From: an uncultured Christensenellaceae bacterium
GTDB lineage: Bacteria > Bacillota > Clostridia > Christensenellales > Christensenellaceae
NCBI GenBank assembly: GCA_934555865.1
Contig: CAKTFI010000062.1
Span: 1 to 6,344, forward strand
Direction: 5' to 3'
DNA: 6,344 nucleotides
Under the pieces are notes generated by a model. The model was not told the DNA's origin and did no database searches. It worked only from the letters and a program-made list of their open reading frames with translations. The position numbers were made by a program, and so were the translations under genes. This document shows positions 1-6,335 of the stretch, piece after piece. Numbering within the stretch: the first letter of the stretch is position 1; every line of letters starts with the position of its first letter.

Positions 1-1760
1 TCTCTCTGGGATTGTATATTCAGCGCTTTTTGAATACATATTACATGCTCTTTACACTGGGCGCGGGAAAACGAGAGGTCGGAAAGCTCTATGCCGGGCA
101 GTGCCTGTTGCTCCTGCTTGCGGGAGCGGTTTTGGGGATTGTATGCGCGCAGGGGATTGCCTGGATCTATGGCGCGGTCTATGGTGTGCAGCTGCAGATT
201 TTTACGCTGCGTAATTTTCTGTGGCCGGCGGTGGCTTTGGCGGCAATGGCGGCCTTTGCAGGACTGGCGTTCCGCCTGTCCATCTGTCCATTGGCGGAGA
301 AGTCTATATCACAGCGCAAACCACAGCGAACAAAAGAGGCATTGCCCGTCTCTCGACGCCTGCTGTTCTCGCTGAGTCAGAGCTCCATACAATCGAATTT
401 CAAACGCCTGATTCCAGTATTGGTGGTGATCCTGTTTTTGGTGAGTGCGATGGGAATTGCGGGGGTGTATAGCGGACAGTTCCAGATGCATCCTACCTAT
501 GAATTCGCCTTTTCGGTGAGCGCAAGCGGAAGCTATACTAGCGTGCAGGTATATCCCTTCGGGCTTTCGAATTGGAAGAATAACCTGTTCCCCATTCGGG
601 AGAGTGAGGAAGTGCAAAGCATGCCGGGCGTGCTGCATGTGCAATACCAAAACTATACGGGTGCGTCCATGGTCATTCCGGTGGCGCAAAGCGCCTATTG
701 GGGGCAGTTTACCGCGGAGAATGAGAATGAGGTGTATGGGGAGGAACGGTTTACCGCCGAAGCGGTGGCCGGCGCACCGGTGCAGGGCGTGACGGTGCTG
801 ACGAACGAGGAACTCAACTATGCGGTCACAATCTTGACTTCGGAAAATCTGGCGGAATATCAGGCGGCATACCCGGATCTTCCGGTTGAACGGATGCGGG
901 AGCAGGGAGGGGTTGCGCTGATTCTGCCGCCGATCGTGTCGGAAGACCCGACGGTGCCGGACATCTCCTACGACACCTTGCGGGTTGGCGATATGCTGCG
1001 GTTCGGCTCTTTGGAATATGGGGAAGCGGTGCGCTTTTCGGACGCCTCCAGGGATCCCAGCCTGCTCACCTATCAGGAGTGGCAATATCCGATCTGTTAT
1101 ATCACGGAAACGCCCAAAGAAACGGATCGTGGCTATCGGCGTGTACAGACGGAGCGGCCGACGGTGCTGATTCTGGAGGAAACCAACGCCAAAACCCCGC
1201 TGGTCAAGGGGCGGATCTACCTGCTCGTTGTCACAGTGGGCGACATCTCCGAAACCGATTACGCCGCGCTGGAGGCGAAGGTGACGCAGATCGCGCTCTC
1301 CAACCCCGGCTCGGTCGTGCGATCGGCGCGAGAGGAACGCGAACAGAATCAGGAGCTCATGCGCATCGTGAACCTCTCACTTGGGATGATCCTGGGCGTT
1401 TTCGGGGTGTTTACGGTCATTGCGATCTATTCGGCACTGTATATGACAATCTTGCAGCGCAAGCGGTCGCTTGCGATCTATCGCGCGCTGGGTCTGCCAC
1501 GGTGGAAGCTTGCGATGGCGATGCTCTTAGAGCTGCTGTTCTACTGGCTGCTGGCGATCCTGCTGGCGTTTGTGGTGAGCATGATTGCATTCCACGCGAT
1601 CTGGCACATCACCAACCTGCCATATATGGGTATGCCGATGATGCGGGTGCTGCTTCTGGCATTGTTTGCAGGCCTTCCGCTCAATGGGTTCATTGTGTGG
1701 TCGCTGCAGCGAAACATCTATTCGGAAAGCGTCTATGCCGCGATGCGATTTGGAGAGTAA
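1..1760 (+). CDS. FtsX-like ABC transporter permease 1 (5'-truncated by window edge)
   Basis: This is the C-terminal ~585 residues of a two-module FtsX/MacB-type permease, an integral membrane subunit that would need a separate ATPase. The frame is open from base 3. The first residues (SLGLYIQRF) align with residue ~275 of the complete paralog downstream, so the true start is upstream of the window and the TTG at 12 is internal. In order, the visible part has the end of one membrane helix, helices at about residues 33-57 and 71-92, a basic cytoplasmic linker, and a helix at about 133-155. A ~300-residue extracytoplasmic domain follows, with NWKNNLFP, YDTLRVGDMLRFG and PTVLILEETNA. The FtsX domain comes last, with three helices and the cytoplasmic loop QRKRSLAIYRALGLPRW, the expected contact site for the ATPase. 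The protein ends RFGE-stop. Its last ~170 residues are nearly identical to permease 2, while the rest is much more divergent. The family call is firm; the substrate is unknown. Confidence 0.93.
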   Translation, partial: SLGLYIQRFLNTYYMLFTLGAGKREVGKLYAGQCLLLLLAGAVLGIVCAQGIAWIYGAVYGVQLQIFTLRNFLWPAVALAAMAAFAGLAFRLSICPLAEKSISQRKPQRTKEALPVSRRLLFSLSQSSIQSNFKRLIPVLVVILFLVSAMGIAGVYSGQFQMHPTYEFAFSVSASGSYTSVQVYPFGLSNWKNNLFPIRESEEVQSMPGVLHVQYQNYTGASMVIPVAQSAYWGQFTAENENEVYGEERFTAEAVAGAPVQGVTVLTNEELNYAVTILTSENLAEYQAAYPDLPVERMREQGGVALILPPIVSEDPTVPDISYDTLRVGDMLRFGSLEYGEAVRFSDASRDPSLLTYQEWQYPICYITETPKETDRGYRRVQTERPTVLILEETNAKTPLVKGRIYLLVVTVGDISETDYAALEAKVTQIALSNPGSVVRSAREEREQNQELMRIVNLSLGMILGVFGVFTVIAIYSALYMTILQRKRSLAIYRALGLPRWKLAMAMLLELLFYWLLAILLAFVVSMIAFHAIWHITNLPYMGMPMMRVLLLALFAGLPLNGFIVWSLQRNIYSESVYAAMRFGE

Positions 1761-1765
1761 ACAAA

Positions 1766-1781
1766 AATTTCCCGGGAAATT
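1766..1781. repeat. Perfect 16-bp palindrome after permease 1 stop
   Basis: AATTTCCCGGGAAATT is its own reverse complement and starts 6 nt after the stop codon. The identical palindrome is at the same place after permease 2 (4567-4582). In RNA it could form a 6-bp AT-rich stem with a CCGG loop. It has no following T-tract (ACAAAAATTAGG follows), so it is not a convincing terminator on its own. It could be a DNA-binding site, an mRNA 3'-end element or a passenger in the duplicated block. Confidence 0.75.
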
Positions 1782-1790
1782 ACAAAAATT

Positions 1791-1796
1791 AGGAGG
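1791..1796 (+). promoter_or_regulatory. Orphan Shine-Dalgarno sequence in the spacer
   Basis: AGGAGG is a perfect anti-16S match, but no ATG or GTG follows at a usable distance. The nearest possible start is the TTG at 1800, only 3 nt away, which would open a 21-codon frame ending with TGA at 1863-1865, at the foot of the terminator hairpin. The copy at 4592-4597 keeps the AGGAGG but has TCG in place of TTG. It is either a relic of a lost gene start, a leader-peptide signal or chance. Confidence 0.4.
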
Positions 1797-1867
1797 AGAT
1801 TGGGGGCAGGCAGCGAATATATTAGGCGAGAGGATAAAACAGAACAGGCTTCAGGACAGATTTGAAG

Positions 1868-1915
1868 AAAACTATTTGCGGAAGTGAATATCAGGCCTCT
1901 GCAAATAGTTTTTTT
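1868..1915 (+). terminator. Strong terminator-like hairpin upstream of permease 2
   Basis: AAAACTATTTGC (1868-1879) pairs perfectly over 12 bp with GCAAATAGTTTT (1901-1912) around a 21-nt loop. The stem can extend three more pairs, one of them G-U. Seven T residues (1909-1915) form or follow the 3' arm. This is a textbook rho-independent terminator shape for permease 1, though the stem is AT-rich. It ends 10 nt before the ribosome binding site of permease 2, leaving no room for a promoter between them. It may therefore act as a partial terminator or an attenuator in the permease 2 leader. Confidence 0.75.
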
Positions 1916-1925
1916 ATAAACAGGC

Positions 1926-1932
1926 AGGAAGG
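1926..1932 (+). promoter_or_regulatory. Ribosome binding site of permease 2
   Basis: AGGAAGG sits 10 nt before the ATG at 1943. It selects this start over the in-frame TTG at 1862. The longer version would place 27 residues of non-membrane sequence, encoded by the terminator hairpin, in front of the TM1 region, and permease 3 has no counterpart to them. Confidence 0.8.
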
Positions 1933-1942
1933 TTGCCGAGCC

Positions 1943-4561
1943 ATGCTACACATTGCTAAACAGTTTATCTGGTATCGAAAAAAGAACTCTTGTTTGTTGA
2001 TCCTAGTGGCGGGACTTTGCCTGGCGTTGATGCTCGCCATTGGACCGATGTTTGAGAATGCGCAGGATCAGATTTTTCACGCCTATGCGGACCGATACGG
2101 CCGGCATCACGGGGCCGTGTTCTATCTCAACGCGGAAAAGCGCGCCGTCCTCCAGGCGGAAGAGGCGAAGAATCGCCTGGAATATGGACTTTTCTCAAAT
2201 GGCGGACAATGGACTCTGCAAGCGACGCAGCAGAAAATTACGCTCGGCTGGTTTAGCGAGGAAGCGAAGGAGCTGGGGCGGCTGCAGCTGTTGGAAGGGC
2301 GCTTTGCGCAGGCGGACGATGAGATCGTCCTGGAGCGAAATGCGATTCAGTATAAGTGCCCGGCGGGGACGAAGCTTGGAGATACGCTCCTGTTCGCGCA
2401 GGGCGATTGCGTCCGGGAATTTACGCTGGTCGGGGTTCTGCGAGACTATGTGGGAAACTGGACGAGCTTTTCGGACGATTCGCTGATCGAAGGGCAGAAC
2501 GACTTCCCGCGGGGACTGGTCGCAAGCCCCGCGGTCTTGCAGCCTGTCAATGAAGGTGCGCTCCTCTATTTTGAAAAGTATGATATGGTGCGGGATGCGG
2601 ACCGGATGACCGCCCTAGAAAAGCAATGGGGCGGTGCGGGAACGGCGGGCACCGTTTTGAATACGCAGCTGTATTTCTATGTGGAAAATACGATCATGCG
2701 GCCGTTTGCCAGCTTTCGATTGCTCATGATGGCGGTCGTGATGGCCGGCGGGATGGTCATCATGTCGCTGACCTTGGGCCTATATGTCGAACGCTTCCGC
2801 GAAAGCTACGCGAAGCTATATGTCCTTGGGGGAAGCGATGCGTTTACGGCACGGATTTATGCGTGGCAGGCTGCGGGGACGATGCTGTTGAGCCTTCTGT
2901 TCGGTGTGGCCGGTGCGCAGGTGCTGAGCTGGATCGTAGGGGGCATCAGCGGATGGAGCTTGTCCATCTTTACGACTCGAAATTTCTTTTGGCCGGTGAT
3001 GGCGCTCTTGGTGCTTGGCATCTTCCTCTGCCTGTCCTATGTGCGACGGATTAAGCCGCTCGCCCGGCAGGCACTTTCGCAGCAGAAGAAGCGCGCGCGG
3101 CGCCGGGAAATGCAGGTCGGGCAGAGCCTGACGATCGCGATCTGCCGGGATTTTATCCGTCAGAATTTCCGGAAGGTCGAGTTGGTGCTGCTGGTCGTCG
3201 TCTTTCTGGTCGGGGCAATGGGGATCGCCCGGGTGTATAGCGCGCAATTTGAAGTGACTTCGGATTACGAATACGCCTTCACGATGAGCGCGAGCACGGG
3301 ATATGCGGGGGTTCAGGTATATCCGTTTGAGCTTACCAACTGGAAGGAAAATTTATTTCCCGTTCGGCAGGTCGCGGAACTGGAGGCGTTGCCGGGCGTG
3401 CACCGGGTGTTCAAGACGGCGATCACGAATGCATCTATGGTGATCCCGGTGGAGGGAAACCCCTACTGGGGACGCTTTGTCGCGGCAGACAAGTTGGCGC
3501 TTTACGGCGGCGTGGGGTATTACGCCACAGCGGTCGCCGGTGCGCCCACTTCTGGGATCACCGTCCTCACAAGCACCTTCAGCAACTATAATGTGGTGGT
3601 GCTGTCCGCGGAGAATTTGGCGGCCTATCAGGAAGCATATCCCAATCTTCCCGTCGAAAAAATGCGGCAGGAGGGGTCGGTGGCACTGGTGCTGCCGCCG
3701 GTCGTCCTGGAACAAAAGGACGAGATGACGATGGAGGACATTCAGGCGGGCCGCCTTCCGGAGGCGAGAAAAGAGATCCACTACGATACGCTGCAGGTTG
3801 GCGGACAGCTGAGGTTTGGGCGCATGGAATACGACAAAGATACGCTTTTTTCGGAGCTTACAACGCGGCCGGACCTATTGCGCTATCGGGAAATGGATTA
3901 TACAATTGGCTATATCACGGAAACGGTCGCAGGAACGGGAGAACAGACCTACGGCCTGCCGACGGTCTTGATCTTGGAAGAGACGAATGCGGAAAATCCA
4001 TTGGTCGAAGGCTACTTCGGCCTGAACATCCAGGTGGACGGCACCATCTCTGAAGCGGATTACGCCGCGTTGGAGGCGAAGGTGACGCGGATCGCGCTCT
4101 CCAACCCCGGTTCGGTCGTGTATTCGGCAAAAGAAGAGCGCGAACAGAATCAGGAGCTCATGCGCATCGTGAACCTGTCGCTCGGGATGATCCTGGGCGT
4201 CTTCGGGGTGTTTGCGGTCATCGCGATCTATTCGGCGCTGTACATGACGATCCTGCAGCGCAAGCGCTCGCTCGCGATCTATCGTGCGCTGGGTCTGCCG
4301 CGATGGAATCTTGCGGTGGCGATGCTGTTAGAGCTGCTGTTCTACTGGCTGCTGGCGATCCTGCTGGCGTTTGTGGTGAGCATGATTGCATTCCACGCGA
4401 TCTGGCACATCACGAATATACCGTATATAGGCGCGCCGATGATGCGGGTGCTGGTTCTGGCATTGTTGGCAGGCCTCCCGCTTAACGGGTTTATCGTGTG
4501 GTCGCTGCAGCGAAACATCTATTCGGAAAGTGTGTACGCCGCGATGCGATTTGGAGAGTAA
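1943..4561 (+). CDS. FtsX-like ABC transporter permease 2 (complete, 872 aa)
   Basis: This is the complete two-module FtsX/MacB-family permease. It begins MLHIAKQFIW, matching MFRVALQFVK of permease 3, and has a good ribosome binding site. The basic N-terminus (YRKK) leads into TM1 at ~17-36. A MacB-like extracytoplasmic domain (~37-255) has RYGRHHGA, LGWFSE, LLEGRF, DEIVLERNA, GDTLLF, DYVGNW and NDFPRGL, all or mostly shared with permease 3. Helices 2-4 are at ~258-281, 308-332 and 346-367, followed by a very basic linker (QKKRARRRE, ~381-389). Helix 5 is at ~412-433 and a second, ~300-residue outer domain at ~434-738. Helices 6-8 are at ~742-770, 790-820 and 832-856. The final loop QRKRSLAIYRALGLPRW is the usual FtsX coupling region. 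There are no Walker motifs, so a partner ATPase is required and none is in the window. It has an extra segment (~595-611) compared with permease 1. The substrate is unknown; lipid, peptide or antibiotic transport or sensing would fit the family. Confidence 0.95.
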   Translation: MLHIAKQFIWYRKKNSCLLILVAGLCLALMLAIGPMFENAQDQIFHAYADRYGRHHGAVFYLNAEKRAVLQAEEAKNRLEYGLFSNGGQWTLQATQQKITLGWFSEEAKELGRLQLLEGRFAQADDEIVLERNAIQYKCPAGTKLGDTLLFAQGDCVREFTLVGVLRDYVGNWTSFSDDSLIEGQNDFPRGLVASPAVLQPVNEGALLYFEKYDMVRDADRMTALEKQWGGAGTAGTVLNTQLYFYVENTIMRPFASFRLLMMAVVMAGGMVIMSLTLGLYVERFRESYAKLYVLGGSDAFTARIYAWQAAGTMLLSLLFGVAGAQVLSWIVGGISGWSLSIFTTRNFFWPVMALLVLGIFLCLSYVRRIKPLARQALSQQKKRARRREMQVGQSLTIAICRDFIRQNFRKVELVLLVVVFLVGAMGIARVYSAQFEVTSDYEYAFTMSASTGYAGVQVYPFELTNWKENLFPVRQVAELEALPGVHRVFKTAITNASMVIPVEGNPYWGRFVAADKLALYGGVGYYATAVAGAPTSGITVLTSTFSNYNVVVLSAENLAAYQEAYPNLPVEKMRQEGSVALVLPPVVLEQKDEMTMEDIQAGRLPEARKEIHYDTLQVGGQLRFGRMEYDKDTLFSELTTRPDLLRYREMDYTIGYITETVAGTGEQTYGLPTVLILEETNAENPLVEGYFGLNIQVDGTISEADYAALEAKVTRIALSNPGSVVYSAKEEREQNQELMRIVNLSLGMILGVFGVFAVIAIYSALYMTILQRKRSLAIYRALGLPRWNLAVAMLLELLFYWLLAILLAFVVSMIAFHAIWHITNIPYIGAPMMRVLVLALLAGLPLNGFIVWSLQRNIYSESVYAAMRFGE

Positions 4562-4623
4562 ACAAAAATTTCCCGGGAAATTACAAAAAATAGGAGGAGA
4601 TCGGGGACAGGCAGCGAATATAT
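4058..4623 (+). repeat. Long direct repeat, copy B (permease 2 3' end plus downstream spacer)
   Basis: This is the partner of 1257-1822. Within permease 2 it begins near residue 706 and continues past the stop codon through the palindrome and AGGAGG to GCGAATATAT. Many differences are synonymous, but there are also about a dozen amino-acid changes in ~170 residues, so the copies have had time to drift since the last exchange. The visible part of permease 3 does not reach the equivalent region, so a third copy cannot be assessed. Confidence 0.9.
4567..4582. repeat. Perfect 16-bp palindrome after permease 2 stop
   Basis: This is an exact copy of the palindrome at 1766-1781, again starting 6 nt after the stop codon, within a 28-nt non-coding run identical in both copies. 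It is followed by an A-rich stretch and then AGGAGG (4592-4597), which has no start codon at proper spacing. Confidence 0.75.
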
Positions 4624-4686
4624 AGGCAAAAGAGACGAAACGACCATGGGCAAACAGAGCTTCGTGCGCGGGATGTGCCGGCACGA

Positions 4687-4704
4687 CCATGTATGGGTAC
4701 ATGG
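4687..4704 (+). repeat. Small inverted repeat in the permease 2-3 spacer
   Basis: CCATGTA (4687-4693) and TACATGG (4698-4704) form a 7-bp stem with a TGGG loop. Just upstream is a 10-bp palindrome GTGCCGGCAC (4675-4684). The string ACGACCATG occurs twice, at 4640-4648 and 4683-4691. None of this is present in the first spacer. The structures could be leader RNA folds or operator sites; I cannot assign a role. Confidence 0.4.
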
Positions 4705-4723
4705 AACTGGATGTTGTAGGTTA

Positions 4724-4760
4724 AAAAAGCGAGGGCGACAGAGATGCCGCCCTTCTTTTT
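4724..4760 (+). terminator. Terminator-like hairpin upstream of permease 3
   Basis: AAAAAG (4724-4729) pairs with CTTTTT (4755-4760), and AGGGCG (4732-4737) pairs with CGCCCT (4748-4753). An unpaired CG/T lies between the two helices and a 10-nt loop closes the hairpin. The GC-rich inner stem and the T-run at the 3' arm fit an intrinsic terminator that could work on both strands. It ends 9 nt before the ribosome binding site of permease 3, the same arrangement as at 1868-1915 but with unrelated sequence. Confidence 0.65.
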
Positions 4761-4769
4761 AAAAGAATG

Positions 4770-4774
4770 GGAGG
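4770..4774 (+). promoter_or_regulatory. Ribosome binding site of permease 3
   Basis: GGAGG ends 4 nt before the ATG at 4779, which is close but usable. It decides against the in-frame ATG at 4767, which partly overlaps the purine tract and has no ribosome binding site of its own. The 4779 start also gives MFRVALQFVKKHW, which aligns with the start of permease 2. Confidence 0.7.
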
Positions 4775-4778
4775 ACAG

Positions 4779-6335
4779 ATGTTTCGCGTTGCCTTGCAGT
4801 TTGTAAAAAAACATTGGAAATCGTCGCTATTGCTGTTGATCGTATTTTCGTTTTCGATGGCCTTGTTACTTTTGACGCGCCCCCTGTTCGATCGGGCAGA
4901 GCAGCAAATTCGCGCAGCATATGAAGCGCGATACGGCGGCCACCATGGGGCGATCCTGCACCTGGATGCGGAAAAGATGCAGAAGTTGCAGGATAGCAAG
5001 GCAGATGCCGCGTATTTCCAGACCTATGGGAGCTGGCGACAGGCCGAGACCGGCTGGCAATTGACGCTGGGTTGGTTCAGCGAGCAGGCTGTGGCGATGG
5101 GAAATCTGCGCCTTTTGGAGGGGCGCTTTCCGGCGGAACAGGATGAAATCGCGCTGGAACAAAATGCGGTGCTGTTCTGCTGCCCGGAGGGGACTGCGTG
5201 CGGAGATGTTGTGACTTTCGAAAAGGATGGGCAAACGCGGGCCTTCCACCTGGTGGGAATTTTGGCGGATTATGTGGGAAACTGGGACGCCGTGTGGGGC
5301 GAAACCGTGATCCCCGGGTATAACGACTTCCCAAAAGGACTGCTCATAGAGCAGGGAATGCCGTCGCAAACAGGCGCACTCGTGTATTTTCCGCATGTTC
5401 CGGCATTGGAAGCGCTGGATCAGGTGATCGCGCTCTCGCAGGAACTGAACGGCGGGGAGGAGCTGGGCGACGATATCGTGTTGAACCAGAAGCTCTGCTA
5501 TTTCCCGGAGGAGGGAATCTTCCAATCCTTCCGGCTGTTTCGCGGAATGATCGCGGCCGCGGTGTTTGTCGGGGTCATGCTGAGCAGTCTGCTCATCCTG
5601 AAGGTGTATCTGCGCGAAATGCAGCAGAGCTATCGCATGCTGTATCTGCTGGGGAGCGGACAAGTTTTTGTGGGGAAGCTGTATTTCCTGCAATGTCTGG
5701 GCGTTTTGGGGATCGCGATCCTTGTGGCGCTGGGCTTGGCGCAGGGGTTCCTTTGGATGCTCGGCGACGGTTCTGTGCTCTATGCTGCAAATCTGCTTTG
5801 GCCGGGGGTCACGATCCTGGGCATTGCGGGGCTGATGCTGTTGGCGTTTCGCGTGCAGATCGTGCCGATGGCGACGCAGTCGATTTCGCGCGGGAAGAGA
5901 AACAAGAAAACGCGGGGGACGGACGCGGCGAATACCATGGGGATCCTGCTGGACAGCTTTGTGCATGCGAATTTCACGAAGGTGCTGCCGGTGCTCTGCG
6001 TGATCGCCGTGCTGGTCGCATCGTTTGGGATCGCCGGTATCTATGCGGATCAATTCCGCGAGGAAGCGGAGGTGCGGCTGCCGGACTTTTCTCTGAATAT
6101 CAATTACCCGGGCTATATTCGGGCCGCCGGGTACAGCATTCATGCCTATAAGGAAAATGTATTTGATTTGGAAAAGATGCTGGCATTGTACGAGGATCCG
6201 GACATTGCCGGTCTGGAGGAGCGTTTTCTCATAGATGCCTCCTGGGTCGTGCCGACGGGCAGGAGCGCATCTTCCCCTTGGTATAGAGCGTTTCTGGGTT
6301 CTGACAGAAGCCGCAGCGCAGGTTGCAGCCATTGA
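4779..6335 (+). CDS. FtsX-like ABC transporter permease 3, apparently frameshifted near residue 492
   Basis: The N-terminal 518 residues are a clear paralog of permease 2. TM1 is at ~16-34. The first outer domain (~35-250) has RYGGHHGA, LGWFSE, LLEGRF, DEIALEQNA, GDVVTF, DYVGNW and NDFPKGL. Helices follow at ~253-276, 302-328 and 338-358, then a basic linker (RGKRNKKTRG) and a helix at ~402-423. The second outer domain then begins (AYKENVF, IDASWVVP). After P492 (6252-6254) the frame runs into unrelated sequence and stops at 6333-6335. The +1 frame from about 6286 to the window end reads ERFWVLTEAAAQVAAIEEH, which resembles VVLSAENLAAYQEAYP of permease 2. Against permease 2, the stretch between the two anchors is about 107 nt shorter, not a multiple of three. 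As read, the product would lack most of the second outer domain and the last three helices. It is a pseudogene or a sequence error; the 3' end lies outside the window. Confidence 0.85.
   Translation: MFRVALQFVKKHWKSSLLLLIVFSFSMALLLLTRPLFDRAEQQIRAAYEARYGGHHGAILHLDAEKMQKLQDSKADAAYFQTYGSWRQAETGWQLTLGWFSEQAVAMGNLRLLEGRFPAEQDEIALEQNAVLFCCPEGTACGDVVTFEKDGQTRAFHLVGILADYVGNWDAVWGETVIPGYNDFPKGLLIEQGMPSQTGALVYFPHVPALEALDQVIALSQELNGGEELGDDIVLNQKLCYFPEEGIFQSFRLFRGMIAAAVFVGVMLSSLLILKVYLREMQQSYRMLYLLGSGQVFVGKLYFLQCLGVLGIAILVALGLAQGFLWMLGDGSVLYAANLLWPGVTILGIAGLMLLAFRVQIVPMATQSISRGKRNKKTRGTDAANTMGILLDSFVHANFTKVLPVLCVIAVLVASFGIAGIYADQFREEAEVRLPDFSLNINYPGYIRAAGYSIHAYKENVFDLEKMLALYEDPDIAGLEERFLIDASWVVPTGRSASSPWYRAFLGSDRSRSAGCSH

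Larger units (their letters stand above)
1257..1822 (+). repeat. Long direct repeat, copy A (permease 1 3' end plus downstream spacer)
   Basis: This segment matches 4058-4623 without gaps at a constant offset of 2801. By hand count there are about 48 mismatches in the 504 coding bases and 3 in the 62 non-coding bases, roughly 91% identity overall. It includes an 86-bp stretch with no mismatch (1527-1612). The repeat covers the last extracytoplasmic residues, the final three membrane helices, the stop codon, the palindrome and the orphan Shine-Dalgarno sequence. Similarity falls sharply upstream and fades over about 20 nt downstream. I infer recent gene conversion or a partial duplication. Confidence 0.9.

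Noticed and set aside
309..1085. A 258-codon minus-strand open frame across permease 1
   Set aside because: It is the same kind of shadow: His/Arg-rich translation, no ribosome binding site, and fully inside a well-supported gene on the other strand.
1766..1790. Palindrome as an intrinsic terminator for permeases 1 and 2
   Set aside because: The stem would be short and AT-rich with no T-tract after it. Better terminator-like hairpins lie further downstream in both spacers.
1079..1792. A 237-codon plus-strand frame overlapping permease 1
   Set aside because: It is an off-frame shadow of the conserved FtsX coding sequence. A matching partial shadow in permease 2 (4303-4485) exists only because the DNA is duplicated.
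1800..1825. TATATT-like -10 promoter element in the first spacer
   Set aside because: No -35 element lies at proper spacing (the TTGGGG upstream is only 12 nt away), so a promoter call is not supported.
1862..1942. A 27-codon N-terminal extension of permease 2 from TTG 1862
   Set aside because: It runs through the terminator hairpin, lacks a ribosome binding site and has no counterpart in permease 3. The ATG at 1943 has a good site.
4646..4762. A 38-codon ORF (MGKQSFVRGM...) in the second spacer
   Set aside because: It has no convincing ribosome binding site, reads through the terminator-like hairpin and resembles no protein I recognise. Its frame is not kept in the first spacer beyond the shared repeat.
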